Shown here piece by piece: positions 16,521 to 24,665 of a stretch of 37,057 nt of DNA (positions are counted from its first letter, which is position 1; each line of letters begins with the position of its first letter). Below the pieces are notes generated by a model. That model did no database searches, was not told where the DNA came from, and was given only the letters and a program-made list of their open reading frames with translations. Made by a program: the position numbers and the translations under genes. Location of the stretch: NCBI GenBank assembly GCA_947630425.1, contig CANRHN010000014.1, positions 1 to 37,057 on the forward strand. Reading direction: 5' to 3'. Origin of the DNA: an uncultured Clostridia bacterium (GTDB lineage Bacteria > Bacillota > Clostridia > Christensenellales > CAG-314).

Positions 16521-19500
16521 ATGAAAAAGACCTACACAAGCCTTAAAACGGTTTTGCTCGCACTGCTGTCGTTGGTGCTGGTCTTCAGCGTGGCTTTTGC
16601 TACTGTTGCAGTTGCAGAGCCGACAACCGCTCAACCTTCGCAAACCGACAAATTGATTGAGGTCTCGGGAGACAGCGGATCGCTGAACGTTCGCATTGAC
16701 GCTCAACGTCTCGGCGAGCTAAGTCCCCAAGCGCTCAAAAATGCGGGAAGCGACATCGTTGCCCATTTGAAGGAGATTTTGATCGACCAGATTATGGACG
16801 ACGTTCAACCCGAACCCGCAGCTATTTCGCTGTTTGCACCCACTAAAGGCGCACCGACAGTCCCCGACATCGATTCCGTCTTGGGAAAGTACGGCGACAA
16901 GCTCAAGGACAAGCTTTCCGAAGAAGGTCAGCTTGACAAGTACCTGAACGGTGAATACGACCTGCTCATCGAACAAGCCGTCGCCAAATACCTCGAGGAC
17001 AATCCGGAAGTCAAAGACGATCCCGATTTTGTACAGGACGTCCTCAGTGAAGTAAACGACATTGTTGAAGAAGTCATCACCGAAAAGGCAGAAGAAGCTG
17101 TTCGTCAGGAACACCCCGACTTTGACACGCTGGAGCCTGAGCAGCAACAACAACTCATCGATGCTGCCGCGCAGGAAAACAGAGACAAAAATGCCGAACA
17201 ATCCGACAAGCTCGGCGAAACGGTGGAATACGTTGTGGAAAACGGCGCTCCGTCCTTGGGAATAGAGGACATCATCACCGCTCTCGAGGAGCTGCAAATC
17301 GGTGACTTCCGCCTCTACTCCAAACAAACAGGCATCAGCGCAAGCGCAGTCAAGGGCTTGATTTCCGATTTGTTAGGCAAATTCAGAAGCCTTACCGACA
17401 CGTTCGTTGTCGAATACGACGTCAAGGTTGCGGTTGCTTTTGGCGACGCGAACTTCTCTTTAAAAGTGGAAGTTGTCAACTATGACGGCTCCGAGCTTCA
17501 AAGCGGCGTCAACTACGTAAAGGAACATGTAGATTTCGGCAAGGTGGACGGAACTTGGACGTTGAACCTCAACGTGCCCGAAACGTTGTTTAAAGTTTAC
17601 GCGTATCTGCCCGAAAACGCACAACGCGAATTGTTTGAAATGACAAGCATGACCTTGGACGAGATGCTTGCAAGGCTTACCTCATACACCGCCGATGAAA
17701 CGTTCGACATTCTCAACGGTATCAAATATCAGGAATTGTTTGCGTCCGTCATCAACAAGGGAATCCCCGGAACGGACTTTGCGCTCAACACTCTTTACAA
17801 GGTTGTCAAAAAGGTTGCCTCCAAGCAGACCGTTGCGGATGTTGAAAAGGTTTTGCAGTCTTACGGCATAAGCGGCATTCCCGCAAAGCTGGAGGGCGCA
17901 GTTCAAATTGTTTTGGACGAATTGCAAAATCTTGGCGCGGCAAATTGGACGAGAGAACAATTTGATACTTACCTCACGGAAGAAAGCACCGCTTCCATTC
18001 AAAGAATTTTGGGCAACATCAGAGCCAAAGAAGGTTTTGAAAGAACTTACGAAACTATCGTAAACTACATAAACAAAGTTCGCAACTACGACCGTAGCCA
18101 AACATTTAATGAATTGAAAAATGTCAGATTGACTGACATCGTTGAAAACGGCGAGCTTGCTTGGAACGGAACGATAGACGTCATCGCTGAAGACTTTGAC
18201 TCACCGCTCACAAAACTTGTGCGTCGTCTTGCCGGCATTTTCCTCGACGACCAATACAAGCTTGATGACGTCGTTACGTGGGTAAACAAGCACATTCGTT
18301 ACGAGGACGTCAAGGTTTCCCTCAATGCGACTTTGCCGAGCATCAGCAAGGTAAGCTACAGCTACAACAACGGTGCAGAAACCGTAACGGGATTGCTGCC
18401 CGACGGAGCCGAAGTTGAAACCTATGCTCCCGCAACAACGGGCAAGGACGGAATGCCTATCGTTGCTTGGTTGAACGAGGACAAAGTGGCTGTCAATCAA
18501 ATCAACGGAGACGTTGCGTTGCAAGCCGTTACCAAATTTACTGCCGTTGCAACCTTTGAAGAGGACAAAGGCTTTACTAAAGACGGCAGCACTTACACAA
18601 AGAATTACGACAAAGTTGGCTTTGCCATTACAGTCGGAACACCCAACGGCGAGGGTCACGAGGGCTTTACCTATCAATGGTACAAAGCGCCTCTTGCCGA
18701 TCCTGAAGCTTTTGAACTTGTTGAAGGCAGCACCACTCGTAGCTTTGTCGGAATAGGCAATGTTGCCGAAAGCGGCGTTTACTACTGCAAAATAACTTCC
18801 ACCACTCTCGGCACCGTATTCTACGACACCGAGCCGATAACCGTTCAAATCGACAAGAAGGTCGTCACCATTGCGGACGCTTGGGACTATGATGAAGCGT
18901 TGCCTTACAACGAGAACGGCAACACCGTCGATCTGACGCAAGCGGCAAAAACACAACTCAACGAAGAATTTGGCGAGGGCAAATGGTTCATAACAGGCAA
19001 CACCGGCACAAAACCCGGCACTTACACCGCCAAGGTAGAACTTGAAAGCTTTGTTGCAGAAAATTACCAATTGAATCTTGACGATCTCACTTGGGTAATC
19101 CTCGAACAACAACCCACTCCGCCCGTAGGCGAGAAGGGACACGTGTTTACGGCAAAGAAAGCCGACGGCACAGACCTTGTTATTGACGGCACTACCGTTA
19201 CCGTAACGGACGTTGACGGAACAATTCCCGTAGACAGCGTTTTGAGAGGCGACTCTGCCACATACGGTGCAACCTACTTCAAGAGCCTGCTCGACAACAA
19301 CATCAAGCAAATTACGGTACTTCAAGCTATCGAATTGCACTTTGAGGACACGAGCGGAAGCAAGTTCACCGTGGACGGAACATTTACCGTTGCCCTTACC
19401 AACAATGACAAATTCGGCAACCTCAAGATTGAAGATTTGATCATTGTTCACATTCACAACGGAATTCAACCGCTGGAAGCTACGCTTGAAAACGGCGTTA

Positions 19501-20429
19501 TCACGTTCTCGGTAGACAACTTCTCCGACTTTGCGGTTTTGTCGCATGCGGCTGTTACCACCACAGAAGCCGACGATGTTGACACTTGGTGGATTTGGGT
19601 GTTGCTTGCGATCATCATCATTCTGAACATCGTTATCATTCTGTTGTTACTCCTTCGCAGAAAAGACAACGAAGAAACAGAAGAAACAACTACCGAAGAG
19701 ACTGCCGCTACCGAAACCGAACCCGAAGCCGAGCCCGAAGCTAAAACGGTTGTCGAAGAACCGGACGAACCCGAAGAACCCTTCGTTCTGCCCATCGTTG
19801 CAGGCGAACGCACCGTGCTTGACAGAAGCTTTACCGCACGCCTGTCTCAATCGGAAGACATCGTTAAAGAGCTTTACTCCGAACTTAAGAATGAGCTGCT
19901 TACCTACAAGAAGGTTCGCTCTCACGTAAGTTGGAAGTACGACTCCTTCTACAAGGGAAGAAACAAGTGCGTTGTGCTTCAACTTCGCGGCAAGAAGATC
20001 AACATGTACATTGCTCTCAATGCCGAGGAACTTGCTCCCAAGTATCACGCAAAGGATGTTTCTCAAAAGAAGCTTTACGCAAAAGTGCCCACTATGGTGA
20101 AGGTGTCCGGAAAACGCTCGCTGCTCTATGCTAAGCAATTGATTGCTTTGCTCATGAGCAACCTCGGCGCAGAACGCGGACTGCCTCAAAACGTCAACTA
20201 CAAACTCAGACGTAGATCCACCAAGTCCCTGATCGCAGACGGACACATCAAAATCAAAACCGTCAAGGGAAGATTTGCCTCTCCTGCCGAAACACAGGAA
20301 CAACCTGCCGAAGCTCCCGCAACCGAAGAGCAACAACCCACCAATGAGGTAGCTGCAACGGATGCGCCCGCTACGGAAGAAGCTCCCGCAACCGAGGAGA
20401 AAGCTCCCGAAGAAGGCGAAAACAAGTAA
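16521..20429 (+). CDS. Giant single-pass membrane protein: Ig-like ectodomain, cytoplasmic conserved domain
   Basis: 1302 residues. A signal peptide (residues 1-32, ends VAFATVAVAEP) leads into an acidic helical region (about 90-260) and a long unique ectodomain. At about 675-780 there is an Ig-like fold (FTYQWYKAP...SGVYYCKITS), then an MBG-like unit (about 781-860, KPGTYTAKVEL). A Trp-rich transmembrane helix (about 1022-1047) is followed by an acidic linker. A basic cytoplasmic domain (about 1090-1255; TARLSQSEDIVKELYSELKNEL, SWKYDSFYKGRNKCVVLQLRGK, MYIALN) resembles a domain I have seen at the C-terminus of proteins from uncultured Clostridia but cannot name. The tail is EAPATEE-type repeats. 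Probable surface sensor or scaffold; function unknown. Confidence 0.85.
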   Translation: MKKTYTSLKTVLLALLSLVLVFSVAFATVAVAEPTTAQPSQTDKLIEVSGDSGSLNVRIDAQRLGELSPQALKNAGSDIVAHLKEILIDQIMDDVQPEPAAISLFAPTKGAPTVPDIDSVLGKYGDKLKDKLSEEGQLDKYLNGEYDLLIEQAVAKYLEDNPEVKDDPDFVQDVLSEVNDIVEEVITEKAEEAVRQEHPDFDTLEPEQQQQLIDAAAQENRDKNAEQSDKLGETVEYVVENGAPSLGIEDIITALEELQIGDFRLYSKQTGISASAVKGLISDLLGKFRSLTDTFVVEYDVKVAVAFGDANFSLKVEVVNYDGSELQSGVNYVKEHVDFGKVDGTWTLNLNVPETLFKVYAYLPENAQRELFEMTSMTLDEMLARLTSYTADETFDILNGIKYQELFASVINKGIPGTDFALNTLYKVVKKVASKQTVADVEKVLQSYGISGIPAKLEGAVQIVLDELQNLGAANWTREQFDTYLTEESTASIQRILGNIRAKEGFERTYETIVNYINKVRNYDRSQTFNELKNVRLTDIVENGELAWNGTIDVIAEDFDSPLTKLVRRLAGIFLDDQYKLDDVVTWVNKHIRYEDVKVSLNATLPSISKVSYSYNNGAETVTGLLPDGAEVETYAPATTGKDGMPIVAWLNEDKVAVNQINGDVALQAVTKFTAVATFEEDKGFTKDGSTYTKNYDKVGFAITVGTPNGEGHEGFTYQWYKAPLADPEAFELVEGSTTRSFVGIGNVAESGVYYCKITSTTLGTVFYDTEPITVQIDKKVVTIADAWDYDEALPYNENGNTVDLTQAAKTQLNEEFGEGKWFITGNTGTKPGTYTAKVELESFVAENYQLNLDDLTWVILEQQPTPPVGEKGHVFTAKKADGTDLVIDGTTVTVTDVDGTIPVDSVLRGDSATYGATYFKSLLDNNIKQITVLQAIELHFEDTSGSKFTVDGTFTVALTNNDKFGNLKIEDLIIVHIHNGIQPLEATLENGVITFSVDNFSDFAVLSHAAVTTTEADDVDTWWIWVLLAIIIILNIVIILLLLLRRKDNEETEETTTEETAATETEPEAEPEAKTVVEEPDEPEEPFVLPIVAGERTVLDRSFTARLSQSEDIVKELYSELKNELLTYKKVRSHVSWKYDSFYKGRNKCVVLQLRGKKINMYIALNAEELAPKYHAKDVSQKKLYAKVPTMVKVSGKRSLLYAKQLIALLMSNLGAERGLPQNVNYKLRRRSTKSLIADGHIKIKTVKGRFASPAETQEQPAEAPATEEQQPTNEVAATDAPATEEAPATEEKAPEEGENK

Positions 20430-20459
20430 CAAGTAGCGCACTGTCGCTACACGACAAAC

Positions 20460-20489
20460 CCCGTCAAGCATTCAGCTTGACGGGTTTTT
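20460..20489 (+). terminator. Terminator after the giant surface protein gene
   Basis: Perfect 10-bp arms CCCGTCAAGC/GCTTGACGGG with a 5-nt loop, followed by TTTTTA. Confidence 0.92.
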
Positions 20490-21090
20490 ATGCTCTATGG
20501 CAAAGCCATTAGAGCTGCCGACCAAACGCGAGGCGGTCGGATGGACTTGACACTCCTCAAAAAAAAGAGATAAACCTTTTTTACAAAAATTATTAAAAAA
20601 AGACAGACACCTCTGTGCTTGGTGTCTACGCCATCGTGACCCTACGGGCGCGTTGCGCCGCCTCGGTCGGTCGTCGTAGCTCTCGTTTGGTAGCACCAAC
20701 TGTAGGTGTACAGTCGGTACTGCTACCGCTCGGCTACTCCTCTCCCACACAAGTTTCATTCTTCAACTTGTGTGGGTTCTCATTTGGAAGCCGCTGCACG
20801 TGCATTCATTTCGGGTTCCCACGCAATGCGAGTGTCATTGCGTGGGAAGAGGCGCAACCGACTGTTAGCGGAACCGACTACACGACAGTGTAGTTGGTGC
20901 TAACCGAAGCCGTGTTGCGCCGAAGTTTAGCTGGGGGTCTTGCCCCAGCACCCCCAAGTTTGGCTGCAATCTCGGTACACGCCCGCGATTGCAGTGCGGA
21001 ATTTTCGCTTTCTCCGCTACTACGGACGAAACGTCCGTCTCCGCGCGCGAAAATACCGAGTTGACATAGAAGTCGGCTTCTATATTTTGT
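20490..21090. ncRNA. Hairpin-dense intergenic region, candidate large structured RNA
   Basis: No gene is supported; instead consecutive stem-loops fill about 600 bp: 20492-20515, 20518-20540, 20605-20627, 20690-20726, 20744-20776 (12-bp arms), 20816-20848 (13-bp perfect arms), a nested rod at 20851-20921 (three stacked stems GGCGCAAC, GTTAGC and GACTACAC with their complements), 20930-20949, 20964-20994, 21001-21054 (two stacked stems) and 21066-21083. Strand is ambiguous. On the minus strand the 20605-20627 hairpin is followed by seven Ts. On the plus strand TTGACA at 20547 with a weak -10 could start, and 21066-21083 followed by ATTTTGTTT could end, an RNA. It could instead be a relic of a mobile element next to ssrA. 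Confidence 0.45.
20605..20627 (-). terminator. Minus-strand terminator at the edge of the hairpin region
   Basis: AGACACC/GGTGTCT arms with a 9-nt loop, and seven consecutive Ts within a few bases on the minus strand. No known minus-strand gene ends here, which is why a non-coding transcript is suspected. Confidence 0.55.
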
Positions 21091-21140
21091 TTACTTCACA
21101 AGCCAATTCTTCTTATAGAACCTTTTAGACTTGTTTGTGT

Positions 21141-21171
21141 CAAATACGCACCCCGCTTGGGGTGCGTATTT
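21141..21171 (-). terminator. Terminator of ssrA
   Basis: 13-bp perfect arms AAATACGCACCCC/GGGGTGCGTATTT around GCTT, 9 bp after the CCA end of tmRNA. Confidence 0.85.
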
Positions 21172-21179
21172 GCTTGTTA

Positions 21180-21555
21180 TGGTGGAGGTGACGGGAATTG
21201 CACCCGTGTACCAACGCAAGACTACCTGACTTTCTTCGCGCACAGTTTGCTTTTGAAGTCGCAGCGACAAGAAAACAAACCAACTTGCCGTTGCCCGCGT
21301 CGAAAAAATTTTCAAATCAAAGCGTTTCGGCGTCACCGCTTTGAATCTATTTGCATTGTCTTACGCAGATCGCTTGGCGATGCAAAGGCACCAAGGTCTA
21401 CGCGCCGGTAATAACTAAGCGGCGTATGCCAATCTTGCGGATTGGCGAGAAGTGCTATTGTTAGCATTTATTTTTTGTTTGCCTTGTTACGCAGTGGGCA
21501 CTGCGACGCGCTTATCAAGTCTCCTTCAACGTCGGGCGAATCTTCAAACACCCCC
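21180..21555 (-). ncRNA. ssrA: Transfer-messenger RNA (tmRNA)
   Basis: 376 nt. The 5' GGGGGUG pairs with CACCUCC before ACCA, giving an acceptor stem with the G3.U70 wobble that alanyl-tRNA synthetase reads. The T-arm ACGGG-TGCAATT-CCCGT is intact and the 5' side carries the GAUUCG-type element. The tag frame starts at GCT (21465) and ends with TAG (21417-21415), encoding ANNSTSRQSARLAYAA after the charged Ala. The tag ends AYAA, where ALAA is usual. tmRNA rescues stalled ribosomes and marks the product for proteolysis with SmpB (gene not in this window). The promoter lies at 21579-21607; the 5' end would be trimmed by RNase P. Confidence 0.93.
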
Positions 21556-21578
21556 ATGAGACAAATCAAAGTATTGAT

Positions 21579-21607
21579 AGTATACACTACTTTGCGCCAA
21601 TTGTAAA
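21579..21607 (-). promoter_or_regulatory. Promoter of ssrA
   Basis: TTTACA (21607-21602), 17 bp, TATACT (21584-21579) on the minus strand, about 25 bp before the mature 5' end. Confidence 0.7.
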
Positions 21608-21616
21608 CTTTTTACA

Positions 21617-22024
21617 TCAAACAAACTCAATATCGTACAAACATTCAAAAGCAATGTTCATACCGCCCTCTAACTGCAAAACACGGCGCAAAGCGTCCAC
21701 GGACTTGACGCGCGCTTCCGTTTTGACGTATGCTCCACCGCTCTTTTTGGCGTCCGCAACAAAGTGCGTTACGCGCACAAGCGGTTTTTTGACAGCCTGC
21801 TCGGCGCATAAAATCAGCTTTTCGTTCAACTCCTCGGCTCGAGCATCCGCCAACTCCGACTGTTCGTCGGTCAAACGCGCGGCTTCGTCTATTTCGTCGT
21901 CGTACCCCTTAAGCGCGGCAAACGGACTGAACTGCGCCGCTCTGTCATATACGGACATGCGCGGACGGTTTGCGGAGACATGATGAGGTAAATTTATGAT
22001 GTCGTCGTACTCGTTGTTTGCCAT
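21617..22024 (-). CDS. YolD-like protein
   Basis: About 135 residues. YDDIINLPHHVSANRPRMSVYDRAAQFSPFAALKGYDDEIDEAARLT is the conserved N-terminal signature of the Bacillota YolD-like family, small proteins usually encoded next to a Y-family polymerase (UvrX/DinB type) and thought to assist or regulate it. The ATG at 22024 is preferred; an in-frame TTG at 22030 lies right at the end of the polymerase gene. The gap to the polymerase stop is 6 bp and no separate SD is seen, so translational coupling is likely. Confidence 0.88.
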   Translation of the reverse strand: MANNEYDDIINLPHHVSANRPRMSVYDRAAQFSPFAALKGYDDEIDEAARLTDEQSELADARAEELNEKLILCAEQAVKKPLVRVTHFVADAKKSGGAYVKTEARVKSVDALRRVLQLEGGMNIAFECLYDIEFV

Positions 22025-22030
22025 TTTCAA

Positions 22031-23533
22031 TCACTTTTTGTGCCCGCCGATTTGACCGTTTCGTTCAATGGTGGTTGCACCCTCCTCAAAATTCATTCCC
22101 TTAAGCAGCGCGTTTTTGCCGTAGCGTTTATGTATTGTAAGCACGGTTTTTTGCAAATTTTCCTCTTTTTCAAGAAATTTGTCCTCTTGTTCCCACTGCC
22201 GCTGCCGTTCGTCATAGTCGGTGAAAATGCTTAGCTGTTCAAACTGCTCCTTGGGCGCACAATCCGCCGATACCACATTGTTTGCCACCACGTACATACG
22301 ACGGATCAACAAATCCTTGTTTACAATTCTATCGTACAGCTGCATAACGGCGTCCGTTATATGTTTGGTGGAAGACGTGTAGCCCTTGAGGTTGACGCTG
22401 CCGTGTGCGTGACGGGGAACTTTCCGTCCGTAGTGGTCTACGTGTACTTCTCCCTTGTACTTTCGCCGAATTTCGGGATTGATGAGGTTTTCCACATCGT
22501 AGCCGATTGTCAACACCATTTGGTTGGTTTTCAGTCCCTTGTCTACCAAATCCAAAACAAGCAGATCCGTCATTTCGCGCACAATCAATTTGCCCTTTTC
22601 AAATGTGTAGGGACTGCTCAACACCTGTCCGCTGCTCAAGCTGTTTGTTTCGGGCTTGTACGCCTTGACGTCGGCAATCGTAACGGGTTCCCAACCCCAC
22701 GCATGATCGACAAGCAGCTCGGCATTTACGCCGAAGAGCTTGTACAACAGCCCTTCGTTGTACAACGAACAGCGCGCAACATCTCCCATGGTCGTAATTC
22801 CAACCCGCTCCAAACGGCTTGCATACCCTTGCCCGACCCGCCAAAAGTCCGTCAAGGGCTTGTGCGACCACAGCAAACGGCGGTAACTCATTTCGTCCAG
22901 CTCGGCAATACGTACACCGTCGCTGTCCGCGTCTACGTGTTTTGCAACAATGTCCATCGCCACCTTTGCAAGGTACATGTTTGTGCCGATGCCCGCAGTT
23001 GCCGTGATGCCTGTCGTCGCAAGCACGTCGCGTATAATTTTGATTGTCAGTTGGCGCGCGGTCATACCGTAGGTTTTGAGGTACGACGTCACGTCCATAA
23101 ACACCTCGTCAACAGAGTAGACGTGAATGTCCTCTGGAGCAATGTACTTGGTATAAATTTTGTAGATACGAGTGCTGTACTCCATGTACAGTCCCATTCG
23201 CGGCGGCGCAACAACAAAATCCAACGCCAAAGACGGGTTGGCTTGCAGCTCTTTTGCGTCGGACGATTTGCCCGTAAACTTGCGCTTGGGGGCTTTGGCT
23301 TGTCGGTACGCGTTGACGCTTTTTACCTTTTGCACCACCTCAAACAGCCGCGCACGTCCCGAAATACCGTAGGCTTTGAGCGCGGGGCTGACGGCAAGAC
23401 AAATGGTCTTTTCCGTACGACTCTCATCTGCCACAACCAGGTTTGTAGTGATGGGGTCCAAGCCGCGCTCTCTGCACTCCACGGATGCGTAAAAGGACTT
23501 AAGGTCTATAGATACGTATTGTTTTTCGCCCAT
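22031..23533 (-). CDS. Y-family (translesion) DNA polymerase, UvrX/DinB-like
   Basis: 500 residues, cytoplasmic; synthesises past damaged bases. Seen: YVSIDLKSFYASVECRERGLDP (first catalytic Asp with the Phe-Tyr steric gate), the acidic pair in VYSVDEVFMDVT, the helix-hairpin-helix region (FWRVGQGYASRLERVGITTMGDVAR) and the little-finger region after VLSSPYTFEKG. The ATG at 23533 has AAGGAGG 5 nt upstream and starts MGEKQYVSIDL; a longer reading frame to 23611 overlaps the promoter and is rejected. Slightly longer than typical DinB, like the UvrX branch found with YolD. A perfect promoter with an SOS-like dyad implies induction by DNA damage. Confidence 0.95.
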   Translation of the reverse strand: MGEKQYVSIDLKSFYASVECRERGLDPITTNLVVADESRTEKTICLAVSPALKAYGISGRARLFEVVQKVKSVNAYRQAKAPKRKFTGKSSDAKELQANPSLALDFVVAPPRMGLYMEYSTRIYKIYTKYIAPEDIHVYSVDEVFMDVTSYLKTYGMTARQLTIKIIRDVLATTGITATAGIGTNMYLAKVAMDIVAKHVDADSDGVRIAELDEMSYRRLLWSHKPLTDFWRVGQGYASRLERVGITTMGDVARCSLYNEGLLYKLFGVNAELLVDHAWGWEPVTIADVKAYKPETNSLSSGQVLSSPYTFEKGKLIVREMTDLLVLDLVDKGLKTNQMVLTIGYDVENLINPEIRRKYKGEVHVDHYGRKVPRHAHGSVNLKGYTSSTKHITDAVMQLYDRIVNKDLLIRRMYVVANNVVSADCAPKEQFEQLSIFTDYDERQRQWEQEDKFLEKEENLQKTVLTIHKRYGKNALLKGMNFEEGATTIERNGQIGGHKK

Positions 23534-23552
23534 CGGTCCTCCTTGCAGCATT

Positions 23553-23566
23553 AGAACAAATTGTCT
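23553..23566 (-). promoter_or_regulatory. Candidate LexA box of the polymerase operon
   Basis: AGAACAAATTGTCT matches GAACAAATGTTC at 10 of 12 core positions and sits 6 bp after the -10 hexamer, the same placement as the box at uvrB. Confidence 0.5.
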
Positions 23567-23572
23567 AAATTG

Positions 23573-23601
23573 ATTATACCATTTTGACGAAGCGTTGTCA
23601 A
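23573..23601 (-). promoter_or_regulatory. Perfect consensus promoter of the polymerase operon
   Basis: TTGACA (23601-23596), 17 bp, TATAAT (23578-23573). Confidence 0.85.
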
Positions 23602-23661
23602 CAGACCGCAAACTATAGCTTTGAGTTTTATGGGCAAAATTATACTTTTTCTGCTTTGCGG

Positions 23662-23928
23662 TTACTTTTTGGTGGTATTTTTCTCTTTAAGTAATTTTAC
23701 TATTTTTCTTACATCGAAAAAAATTCTCAGTGCAAGCAACAAAAACAAAACAAGCATAAAAACTCCACACCATTCAGCTCCGTTGTCTGCCGTGAATATC
23801 TCTATTGTACCCACCAAGCAAAAAATTCCAAACAACAGGGCGATTGACGCGCGAATTATAAGATGCGTTATGTTTTCGAGCTTGACAAACCAACCCGCAA
23901 ACAAGTAAACCAATATTGTTTCTAACAA
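23662..23928 (-). CDS. Small two- to three-pass membrane protein
   Basis: 88 residues if started at TTG 23928 (no ATG in frame; only a weak GGCGGG SD). Hydrophobic segments lie at about 3-14, 22-47 and 54-69, followed by a basic tail (FFDVRKIVKLLKEKNTTKK), so the C-terminus is probably cytoplasmic. No family recognised. The start and even expression are uncertain, but the amphipathic pattern is that of a real membrane protein. Confidence 0.45.
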   Translation of the reverse strand: MLETILVYLFAGWFVKLENITHLIIRASIALLFGIFCLVGTIEIFTADNGAEWCGVFMLVLFLLLALRIFFDVRKIVKLLKEKNTTKK

Positions 23929-23992
23929 AAATCCCGCCGCTGTTCAATTTACATTTGACAATTCTATCGTTCTTTGCAACGTTTTGTCGCAC

Positions 23993-24018
23993 AAAAATCC
24001 GACCGTTGCCGATCGGAT
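23993..24018 (-). terminator. Terminator after the VWA gene
   Basis: Minus strand ATCCGA/TCGGAT arms (extended by G.T pairs) followed by TTTTTGT, about 10 bp after the stop at 24028. Confidence 0.7.
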
Positions 24019-24027
24019 CGTTCGTTT

Positions 24028-24663
24028 TTATTTGTTTTCGCCGTCGGCAGATTTTGCAAAACGCGTCCGACGTTTACTTATGCTGCCGGCGTCGCGGTAA
24101 TCCGACACCATCATAGACACGCTGCGATACATTAAGATTTCGTCGCCCACGTCGTACTGCTTGCAATTATCCTCCTGAATTCCTATGGACGTCCCCGTCC
24201 GCACCGCGTCTATGTTTGCCGCAACAAAAACAAATTGCCAGCCCACCTCTTTGCGCTCTCTTATCAATTCGCACACTTTTTCGCGATTGTACTCCTTGCT
24301 GGCGTTTTCCATGCCGTCGGTGGTAATAACAAACAACGTTTTTTCGGGACGGTCCTCTTCGCATGCGTACTTGTGTATGTTTTTGATGTGCTTGATAGTT
24401 TCGCCGATTGCGTCATACAATGCCGTCATGCCGTGGGCAACGTAGTCTTGTTCGGTCAACTCGGTTATGTCTTGTAGATTTTTTCTGTCATGCAACACCC
24501 GCGAATTGTTTGAAAACAAAACTGTGGTAACAAGAGCTTCTCCTTCCTCTTGCTTTTGTTCGGCTATCATAGAATTGAACCCGCCTATCGTATCTGCCGT
24601 CCTTGGGTACATAGAACCGCTGCTGTCCAAAATAAATACAAGTTCCGTCAAGTTTTTGCGCAT
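24028..24663 (-). CDS. von Willebrand factor A (VWA) domain protein
   Basis: 211 residues, essentially one VWA domain. The MIDAS metal site is complete: DSSGS at about residue 14, the Thr in GMTALYDAI, and the Asp in VITTDGMEN. No signal peptide or membrane segment, so a cytoplasmic metal-dependent protein-binding role is expected. ATG 24663 is chosen because AAGGAGG lies 7 nt upstream; a TTG two codons earlier overlaps the previous gene. It overlaps or abuts the HTH-like gene at 24666, so the two are coupled and probably work together. Similar single-domain VWA proteins occur in stress (TerY-like) and unknown contexts; no ter or MoxR partner is present here. Confidence 0.88.
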   Translation of the reverse strand: MRKNLTELVFILDSSGSMYPRTADTIGGFNSMIAEQKQEEGEALVTTVLFSNNSRVLHDRKNLQDITELTEQDYVAHGMTALYDAIGETIKHIKNIHKYACEEDRPEKTLFVITTDGMENASKEYNREKVCELIRERKEVGWQFVFVAANIDAVRTGTSIGIQEDNCKQYDVGDEILMYRSVSMMVSDYRDAGSISKRRTRFAKSADGENK

Positions 24664-24665
24664 AG

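Noticed and set aside
20490..21090. RNase P RNA, SRP RNA, 6S RNA or a group II intron
   Set aside because: None of their conserved cores (such as the RNase P GAGGAAAGTC block or intron domain V) is visible on either strand.
20490..21090. CRISPR array
   Set aside because: The hairpins differ in sequence and spacing; there are no direct repeats of constant length.
22031..23611. Polymerase start at 23611
   Set aside because: The longer frame overlaps the perfect promoter at 23573-23601, and a strong SD supports ATG 23533.
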